A stretch of DNA of 12,578 nt from Chloroflexota bacterium. GTDB lineage: Bacteria; Chloroflexota; Limnocylindria; QHBO01. The notes beneath the pieces were generated by a model, which saw nothing but the letters and a program-made list of their open reading frames with translations, was not told the DNA's origin and did no database searches. The translations under genes were made by a program, and so were the position numbers. Of the stretch, positions 7,688 to 12,578 are shown in pieces. Location: assembly GCA_029865285.1 (NCBI GenBank), contig JAOUHE010000039.1, positions 1 to 12,578 on the forward strand, in the 5' to 3' direction. Every line of letters begins with the position of its first letter. Positions within the stretch are counted from its first letter, which is position 1.

Positions 7688-8131
7688 TCAGGCGCGCGTC
7701 GGGGCGACCACGCCGAGACGCCGAGCCTCGGCCTCGCGCACACCGGAGATGACCGAGATCTCGTGTGGCAGCGCACTGCTGCGCGCCACCTGGATGGCGC
7801 CGCCTGCTGCCCCGCGTTGGTCATCGGGTACCGCGAAGACGAGCGTCTGCACCTGCGCCTCGGCGAGGGCGCCGACGCACATCACGCATGGCTCGTGGGT
7901 GGTGAAGATGGTCACCTCGCCGAGCCGCTTCGGCTCGATCTTGCGGGCGGCCGCCTGCACGGTGAGCAGGACGGCGTGCGCGGTAGGGTCGCGCTGGAGC
8001 ACGATCCGGTCGTGGTCGCGGGCGATCATGGCGTCGTCGAGGACCGCAACAGCGCCTACGGGGGTCTCCCCCTCCTCGGCACCGCGACGTGCCTCGGCGA
8101 TGGCTTCAGCCATGTAGAGCTCGTAGTTCAT
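7688..8131 (-). CDS. TadA-like cytidine/deoxycytidylate-fold deaminase lacking the catalytic glutamate
   Basis: TadA normally deaminates A34 of tRNA-Arg(ACG) to inosine. This 147-residue protein has the TadA layout: an N-terminal helix with MAEAIAEARRGAEEGETPVGAV, a DPTAH segment (48-52), the zinc motif PCVMC (81-85) after THE, and the GAAGGAIQ loop. Zinc ligands His52, Cys82 and Cys85 are kept. However, the residue that should be the proton-shuttling Glu (HAE in TadA, E. coli Glu59) is Val54, encoded GTC. The substrate-contacting Asn of the NRP segment (E. coli Asn46) aligns with Asp41. Length (usual ~150) and frame are intact, so this is not simple decay. Its place next to tRNA-Ser, SRP RNA and dnaX matches that of genuine tadA in B. 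subtilis. It may be inactive, a binding-only paralogue, or altered in chemistry. The start is ATG at 8131 with a poor RBS; a -10-like TAGACT at 8141-8146 would make its mRNA nearly leaderless. Confidence 0.85.
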   Translation of the reverse strand: MNYELYMAEAIAEARRGAEEGETPVGAVAVLDDAMIARDHDRIVLQRDPTAHAVLLTVQAAARKIEPKRLGEVTIFTTHEPCVMCVGALAEAQVQTLVFAVPDDQRGAAGGAIQVARSSALPHEISVISGVREAEARRLGVVAPTRA

Positions 8132-8222
8132 TCTCGCCCGAGTCTAGCAGGGTGCCCTTCGCAGACAGCGACCGCTAGGATGGGGTCCCGGAGCGGCGTT
8201 CTCGCGCAAAAGGAGTTCCGCC

Positions 8223-9704
8223 ATCGACCATCCCCGGTCCTGGTCGCGTCTCGATTGGGCGGCACTTGCCGCCGTCACGCTGGGTGGCGCCGCGCTGCGT
8301 CTGGTCGGCCTGGCCAGACCGGTCGGCCTGGTCTTCGACGAGATCTTCTACGCCCAGAACGCCTGCCAGTACGTGCTCGGCAGCACGGAATGCGGCATAG
8401 GTGAGCTGGCCGGGCGATCGCACCCGCCGCTCGGAAACTGGCTGATCGGGATCGGCATCCGGATCTTCGGCTATCACGAGTTCGGCTGGCGGATTGCGGC
8501 GGGGGTGGCTGGCGCGCTGACCATCGGTCTCCTGTACCTGCTGGTGCGTCGTCTGCTCGCGGGTCGTGTCTCGGACGGCGCTGCCACGGTCGGGTCGCTC
8601 TCCGCAGCGGGCCTGCTCGCGATCGATTTCCTGCACCTGGTCCAGTCGCGGGTGGCCATGCTCGACGTGTTCGTGACCCTCTTCGTGGTGGCAGCCGTCC
8701 TGTTCACCGTCCTGGATGTCACGGGCGATCGAGGCGTCGCGACGCGGACGTGGTGGACACGCATGACGCTCGGCCGTCCGTGGCGGCTGCTGACCGGCGC
8801 CTCGCTGGGTGCGGCGGTGGGGGTCAAGTGGTCAGGCGCCTACGCGGGGCTGCTGGTGGTGGCGCTGCTCGTCGCCTGGGAGACGGCCGCATCGCGCGAC
8901 GGTCACAAAGATGACGACGTGAGGCGTTCATGGTGGGGAGCGTTCGCGGCGGCGGCGAGGAGAGAGGTCCCGCGCTCGTTGGTCCTGCTCGGCCTCGTGC
9001 CGCTGCTCGTCTACGTCGCGTCGTACATCGGTCGGATCCCCGGGGCCGGACTGGGGCTGCCCTGGGTGGACGGGACATTCCTCCAGGAGGTGTGGCAGCA
9101 CCAGGAACGGATGCTGCGCTTCCATCTCGGGCTTGGCGGCAACCACCCCTACGAGTCGCCGGCCTGGTCCTGGCTGCTCGACAAGCGCCCGGTGGCCTAC
9201 TATTTCCGGGTCGATGACGGTGCGTATCGACACATCCTCGCCCTGGGCAACCCGCTGACGTGGTGGGCCGGCGGCGTGGCGGTCATCGGTTTGGGGGTGG
9301 CCTGGGTGCGGGACGGGATGCGGCTGGCGCGTCCCGAGCCGGTGCTGCTGGGTGCGGTGGCGGCGACCTACCTGCCCTGGCTGCTGCTCTCCTCCTCGCG
9401 CAGTTTCGTCTTCATCTGGTACATCCTGCCAACCATCCCATTCCTGTGCGCCGCGCTGGGCGTGGTCGCCGCCTACGCCTGGCGCGGAGTCCCCGGACGC
9501 GTGGCGGTGGGGCTGGCCGGTGTGGTCCTGATCGCCAGCTTCGCCTTCTTCTTCCCGGTGCTGACGGCACTGCGCATCTCACCGGACGACTGGCGCACGC
9601 GGATCTGGTTCAGCGACTGCGCCAGGCCCGATGCTCCGACGCTTGAGCTGCCCGACGACGTCATCGACAACGGTCCCCCGCCGGCCGGGTGGTGCTGGAT
9701 CTGA
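8223..9704 (+). CDS. Membrane protein-mannosyltransferase, GT39 (PMT) family, apparent ATC start
   Basis: PMT enzymes move mannose from polyprenyl-phosphate-mannose onto Ser/Thr of exported proteins at the outer face of the membrane. The 493-residue protein fits bacterial Pmt length (~500). It has the catalytic FDE (Asp39-Glu40) in the first extracytoplasmic loop, HPPLGNW (67-73), the SRVAMLDVF segment (~142-150), VKWSG (~201-205), and many hydrophobic segments through to ~430. A late HPYESPAWSWLL segment and a terminal GWCW are also typical. The first ATG/GTG/TTG in frame is GTG at 8373, which would cut off the first membrane segment and the catalytic Asp-Glu. Upstream, a strong AGGAG (8211-8215) sits 7 nt before an in-frame ATC at 8223, and the frame closes at the TAG at 8145. 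I place the start at ATC. It diverges from tadA and precedes the CoA-transferase genes by 61 nt. Confidence 0.9.
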   Translation: MDHPRSWSRLDWAALAAVTLGGAALRLVGLARPVGLVFDEIFYAQNACQYVLGSTECGIGELAGRSHPPLGNWLIGIGIRIFGYHEFGWRIAAGVAGALTIGLLYLLVRRLLAGRVSDGAATVGSLSAAGLLAIDFLHLVQSRVAMLDVFVTLFVVAAVLFTVLDVTGDRGVATRTWWTRMTLGRPWRLLTGASLGAAVGVKWSGAYAGLLVVALLVAWETAASRDGHKDDDVRRSWWGAFAAAARREVPRSLVLLGLVPLLVYVASYIGRIPGAGLGLPWVDGTFLQEVWQHQERMLRFHLGLGGNHPYESPAWSWLLDKRPVAYYFRVDDGAYRHILALGNPLTWWAGGVAVIGLGVAWVRDGMRLARPEPVLLGAVAATYLPWLLLSSSRSFVFIWYILPTIPFLCAALGVVAAYAWRGVPGRVAVGLAGVVLIASFAFFFPVLTALRISPDDWRTRIWFSDCARPDAPTLELPDDVIDNGPPPAGWCWI

Positions 9705-9765
9705 CCGTCGACGAGCGGCGCAGCACATCGCGCGGGTGCGATACTCGGAGCATGAGCCTCGGCCA

Positions 9766-10710
9766 ATGACGACGAGCAAGGTCGCGTCGATGCACGACGC
9801 GATCGCCGAACTCGTGCGAGACGGCGACACGGTCGCGATCGAGGGGTTCACCCACCTCATCAGCTTCGCAGCCGGTCACGAGATCATCCGCCAGGGCCGC
9901 CGCGATCTCACCCTGGCCCGGCTCACACCGGACCTCGTCTACGACCAGATGGTCGCCGCCGGCGTCGCGCGAAAGCTCGTCTTCAGCTGGCTCGGCAACC
10001 CCGGCGTCGGCGGCCTGCACGCCATTCGCCGCCGGATCGAAGCGGCCGACCAGACCGATGGCGACTCCGCTGCGCTGGATCGCCTGGAGCTCGAGGAGTA
10101 CAGCCACTTCGGCATGGTGGCGCGCTACACCGCCGGCGCCGCCAACCTCCCATTCTTCCCACTGCGCTCCTACTTCGAGACCGATCTGCCGGTCGCCAAC
10201 CCGCTCATCCGTCCGATCAGCTCGCCGTACGGCGACGAGGTCGTGTATGCCGTCCCGCCACTCAAGCCCGACGTGACGATCGTCCATGCCCAGCGCGCGT
10301 CGGCCGGTGGCGACACGCAGGTGTGGGGCCTGCTGGGCTGCCAGAAGGAGGCGGCGTTCGCGGCCGATCGGGTGATCGTCGTGGTCGAGGAAGTGGTCGA
10401 CGAGCGCGTCGTTCGGGCAGATCCGAACCGGACCCTGATCCCCGGGCTGGTGGTCGATGCCGTCGTCATCGAGCCGTGGGGCGCGCACCCCTCGTACGTG
10501 CAGGGCAGCTACGACCGCGACAACGCCTTCTATCTCGATTGGGACGCGATCTCGCGGGACGAGGAGCGGCTGCAGGGGTGGCTGCGCGAGTGGGTGCACG
10601 ACCTCGACGGGCGGGCCGCATACCTCGAGAAGCTGGGGGTCGAACGGCTGGCCACGCTCCGACCCGGATCGGCGCCGTCCGGATCCGTCGACTACGGAGA
10701 GTACCGGTGA
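9766..10710 (+). CDS. Class I CoA-transferase, subunit A (glutaconate CoA-transferase-like)
   Basis: This is the alpha subunit (314 residues) of a two-subunit family I CoA-transferase, which moves CoA between an acyl-CoA and a carboxylic acid. The family N-terminus is clear (AIAELVRDGDTVAIEGFTHLISFAAGHEIIRQ). The middle has DVTIVHAQRA and the C-terminal part has DPNRTLIPGLVVDAVV followed by GAHPSYVQGSYDRDNAFYLDWD, closely like GctA of glutaconate CoA-transferase (~320 residues). Related IpdA proteins of steroid-ring breakdown have the same fold. The start is ATG at 9766; ATG 9790 is an alternative, and no strong RBS decides. It overlaps subunit B by 4 nt, so the two are co-translated in equal amounts. 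The substrate cannot be read from the sequence, and no other catabolic gene is in the window. Confidence 0.9.
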   Translation: MTTSKVASMHDAIAELVRDGDTVAIEGFTHLISFAAGHEIIRQGRRDLTLARLTPDLVYDQMVAAGVARKLVFSWLGNPGVGGLHAIRRRIEAADQTDGDSAALDRLELEEYSHFGMVARYTAGAANLPFFPLRSYFETDLPVANPLIRPISSPYGDEVVYAVPPLKPDVTIVHAQRASAGGDTQVWGLLGCQKEAAFAADRVIVVVEEVVDERVVRADPNRTLIPGLVVDAVVIEPWGAHPSYVQGSYDRDNAFYLDWDAISRDEERLQGWLREWVHDLDGRAAYLEKLGVERLATLRPGSAPSGSVDYGEYR

Positions 10711-11483
10711 CCGGCGCCGCCTTCACTCCGAACGAGATGATGGTCGTGGCGGCCGCCCGCGAGCTGGCCGGCCGGCGGGTCTGCTTTGTCGGGGTTGGGC
10801 TGCCGAACATCGCGGTGAACCTGGCGAAACGCACCGTCGCGCCCGACCTGGAGCTCGTCTACGAGGCCGGCGTCTTCGGCGCACGGCCCGCGCGGCTGCC
10901 GCTTTCGATCGGCGACCCAACGATCGTCACCGGCGCGACCGCCGCGGTGTCGATGTTCGAGCTGTTCGCCTTTTACCTGCAGGGCGGACTGATCGACGTC
11001 GGGTTCCTGGGGGCGGCGCAGATTGATCGGTTCGGGAACATCAACACCACCGTCATCGGTCCATACGACAATCCGACGGTGCGGCTGCCGGGGTCGGGCG
11101 GGGCGTGCGAGATCGCCATCAACGCCCGCGAGGTCTTCGTGATCATGCGCCAGAGCGCGCGCAGTTTCGTCGAGGAGATCGACTTCCGGACCTCGCCGGG
11201 CAACCTCGGCGGGGCGGGGGCAGCGGCCACGCGGCGCAGGCAGGGCTGGCTGGGTCGCGGCCCGACGGTGGTGATCACCGACCTGGGCGTCTACCGGTTC
11301 GACACCGACGGGGAGATGCGCCTGGAGCTGCTCCACCCGGGCGCCACGCTGGAGCAGGTGCGGGCCAGCATCGGCTGGGAGGTGCGCGTGGCGGATGGCG
11401 TGATGGCCACCCCGGCGCCGACTCCCGAGGAGCTGCGCCTGTTGCGCGAGGAACTCGATCCGGGGGGCGTCTACCTTCGCTGA
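10707..11483 (+). CDS. Class I CoA-transferase, subunit B (glutaconate CoA-transferase-like)
   Basis: This is the beta subunit, 258 residues, partner of the preceding gene. Its GTG start at 10707 overlaps the A-subunit TGA (GTGA), with GGAGAG about 8 nt upstream. The N-terminus TPNEMMVVAAARELAGRRVCFVGVGLPNIAVNLA is the family's CoA-binding beginning. LVYEAGVFGARP (50-61) places a glutamate, Glu53, where GctB has its catalytic Glu54, the residue that forms the glutamyl-CoA thioester. GGLIDVGFLGAAQIDRFGNINTTVIG, LPGSGGACEIA and a late ITDLGVYRF segment complete the match. Keeping the Glu favours a true transferase over IpdB-type proteins, which act as hydrolases and lack it (established for that family as I recall it). 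Its stop lies 14 nt from the stop of the convergent VIT-family gene. Confidence 0.9.
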   Translation: MTGAAFTPNEMMVVAAARELAGRRVCFVGVGLPNIAVNLAKRTVAPDLELVYEAGVFGARPARLPLSIGDPTIVTGATAAVSMFELFAFYLQGGLIDVGFLGAAQIDRFGNINTTVIGPYDNPTVRLPGSGGACEIAINAREVFVIMRQSARSFVEEIDFRTSPGNLGGAGAAATRRRQGWLGRGPTVVITDLGVYRFDTDGEMRLELLHPGATLEQVRASIGWEVRVADGVMATPAPTPEELRLLREELDPGGVYLR

Positions 11484-11497
11484 GCGGTTGGCCTTCG

Positions 11498-12082
11498 TCA
11501 GTCGACGCGCAGGACCGTGCCGATCAGGGCGGCCGCGAGCGCCGCGCTTCCGGCGATCAGCACCAGGCGCAACCCGTCACGCCACCATGTGCGCCGGGTG
11601 ATGGTTGCCGTCGCCGATCCGAGCGCGAAGAGGGCCGCGATCGAAACGACCAGCGAGGCGGCCATCGCCGCACCGATGGGCAGCACCAGGAAGGGGGCGA
11701 GCGGCACGAGCCCTCCGGCGAGCGCGGCCAGGCCGGTGACCACCGCCGCTCCAGCCGGGCCGAGGCGCGCATCGCGGCGCGGCGGGCCGTCGGCTGCCGC
11801 ATCGCGAGCGTCCAGGTCCCGCTCGGCCTGGGTCGAGGTGTAGAGGACGCCACCCATCGAGATGGACTCCGCTACGGCTGCCGCCGTCCCCGCGAGCGCG
11901 ACGAGGTCGGCACGGCCGGCACCGATCGTCACGCCCAGCACGACGGCGAGCACATTGGTCAGGTTGTCCTGCGCGCCCATCAGCACTTCCCGGACGGTGG
12001 CGCGCTCCATCAGCGCGCGGCGCGCTGTGCGTCGGGCGCGGTCCGCGGCGTCGACGTCGCCGTACCCTGGGACGGAGTTCAT
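11498..12082 (-). CDS. VIT/CCC1-family membrane protein (putative Fe/Mn transporter)
   Basis: This 194-residue membrane protein is related to the VIT1/CCC1 family, which exports ferrous iron or manganese from the cytoplasm by proton exchange in plants and yeast. About five hydrophobic segments are visible at ~42-56, 59-78, 110-130, 132-154 and 170-190. The first carries the family's acidic GAQDNLTNVLAVVLG (Asp39), and the second the AESISMGG segment (Glu72, Met76). The usual GEY after SM-x-x is replaced by GVLY. The loop between segments 2 and 3, the metal-collecting domain in plant VIT1, is short and rich in Asp/Arg. The ATG at 12082 is preceded by GAGGA at 7-nt spacing. It is alone on its strand, convergent with the CoA-transferase genes. 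Substrate unknown. Confidence 0.8.
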   Translation of the reverse strand: MNSVPGYGDVDAADRARRTARRALMERATVREVLMGAQDNLTNVLAVVLGVTIGAGRADLVALAGTAAAVAESISMGGVLYTSTQAERDLDARDAAADGPPRRDARLGPAGAAVVTGLAALAGGLVPLAPFLVLPIGAAMAASLVVSIAALFALGSATATITRRTWWRDGLRLVLIAGSAALAAALIGTVLRVD

Positions 12083-12118
12083 GCGCGCATCCTCGCAGCC
12101 GCGGAGGAAGCGGAGACA

Positions 12119-12132
12119 GGGCCGATCGGCCC
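12119..12132. repeat. 14-bp perfect palindrome
   Basis: GGGCCGATCGGCCC is perfectly self-complementary. It lies in the gene-free 12083-12279 gap, between the VIT-family start and the nhaA remnant on the same strand. It could be an operator or a simple hairpin; there is no U-run to make it a terminator. I saw nothing else in this gap. Confidence 0.4.
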
Positions 12133-12279
12133 GTCACCGGCGGCCATCCGGCCGGGACATCAGGCAATGGCCGTCTCAGCCCGGCACCTTTCCCATTCCG
12201 TGGTGGACCCGGGTCAACGGTGGCGCAGCCGCGTGCTATCCGAGGGCCGAAGCTCCATCTCCCTGTTTCGAGAGATCCA

Positions 12280-12474
12280 TCACGAAGACAGCGATCGCCA
12301 CCAGGATGCTGACCCCCAGGGGGAGTTGGCCCACAGCAAGGCTACGACGGCAGCCGTCAGCAGCAGTATCCCGCCGGCCGCCTCGGTCTTGATGAAGTTG
12401 CGGCATGGTGCCAGCACCCGGTCGAGGGGCCCTGCGTTGATCGCCGGTGACAGCGGCGAAGCGTGCGTGCCCAT
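12280..12474 (-). pseudogene. nhaA: Truncated NhaA-type Na+/H+ antiporter (N-terminal remnant)
   Basis: The 64-residue frame begins with ATG at 12474 and contains the characteristic NhaA N-terminus: LDRVLAPCRNFIKTEAAGG (~17-35), then the first membrane segment ILLLTAAVVALLWANSPW (~36-53). It then ends at TGA after a further 11 residues. NhaA is normally ~380-450 residues, and neither the conserved VNDGLMAVFFFVVGLEIKRE block nor anything like it follows in any frame before 12083. Most of the gene is therefore missing, by deletion or recombination. A +1 shift gives a short hydrophobic tail (GVSILVAIAVFVMD) that also ends soon; I do not recognise it. The start lies 3 nt after the upstream gene's stop, so the pair was once an operon. 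Confidence 0.75.
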
Positions 12475-12477
12475 GCC

Positions 12478-12578
12478 CTACTCCCTCAGCCGCGGGTCGA
12501 GCTGGCTGGCAGTCTCACCACTGGACCGACGCGTCGCCAGCAGCGAGGCGATGATGCCGATGCTGAGGATCATGAGGA
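12478..12578 (-). CDS. C-terminal end of a membrane protein (possibly TerC family), partial
   Basis: Only the last 32 codons are in the window; the gene continues beyond 12578. They encode a hydrophobic end (LMILSIGIIASLLATRR) followed by a polar tail ending RLRE and TAG at 12478-12480. A final membrane helix ending in ASLLATRR resembles the C-terminus of TerC-type membrane proteins, but so short a piece cannot prove this. It is followed 3 nt later by the nhaA remnant. Confidence 0.5.
   Translation of the reverse strand, partial: LMILSIGIIASLLATRRSSGETASQLDPRLRE

Noticed and set aside
8153..8181. Possible promoter for the mannosyltransferase with -10 TAGGAT (8176-8181)
   Set aside because: The -10 is acceptable but no convincing -35 lies at 16-18 bp, so it is not listed as a feature.

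Overview
The window is GC-rich chromosomal DNA from a bacterium, most likely a member of the Chloroflexota or a close neighbour. I infer this from the mix of genes: a long-form SRP RNA, a CofE-like protein, an actinobacterial-looking GT39 mannosyltransferase and a 16S gene apparently unlinked from 23S. I could not run a 16S search, so the phylum is a moderate-confidence call. Most of the window is core information-processing DNA rather than a mobile island. I saw no transposase, integrase, CRISPR array or phage gene.

Layout, left to right. (1) Positions 43-1202: a LuxR-type regulator (minus) diverges from a tiny secreted Met/His/Cys-containing protein (plus). (2) Positions 1320-4367, minus strand: an unusual rRNA operon. 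It runs promoter, leader, 16S, tRNA-Ile(GAT), a CofE-like (F420-0:glutamate ligase family) protein gene, tRNA-Ala(TGC), and then stops with no 23S or 5S. (3) Positions 4394-7624, minus strand: tRNA-Ser(CGA), tRNA-Ser(GGA), a 270-nt SRP RNA with its own promoter, dnaX, ybaB/ebfC and recR. The recR stop lies only 27 bp before the rRNA promoter. (4) Positions 7688-8131, minus: a TadA-like deaminase whose catalytic glutamate is replaced by valine. (5) Positions 8223-11483, plus: a membrane protein-mannosyltransferase that seems to start at ATC, then a translationally coupled two-subunit class I CoA-transferase. (6) Positions 11498-12578, minus: a VIT/CCC1-family membrane protein, a non-coding gap, a truncated nhaA remnant, and the last 32 codons of another membrane protein, possibly TerC-like.

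The order tadA - (tRNA-Ser) - SRP RNA - dnaX - ybaB - recR - 16S - tRNA-Ile - tRNA-Ala closely parallels the tadA-scr-dnaX-yaaK-recR-...-rrnA region near the origin in Bacillus subtilis. That block therefore looks like an anciently conserved neighbourhood. Its genes serve tRNA decoding, membrane-protein targeting, replication-clamp loading and recombinational repair.

The strongest oddities are the protein gene wedged between tRNA-Ile and tRNA-Ala in a 23S-less rRNA operon, the TadA homologue without its catalytic Glu, and the apparent ATC start of the mannosyltransferase gene.
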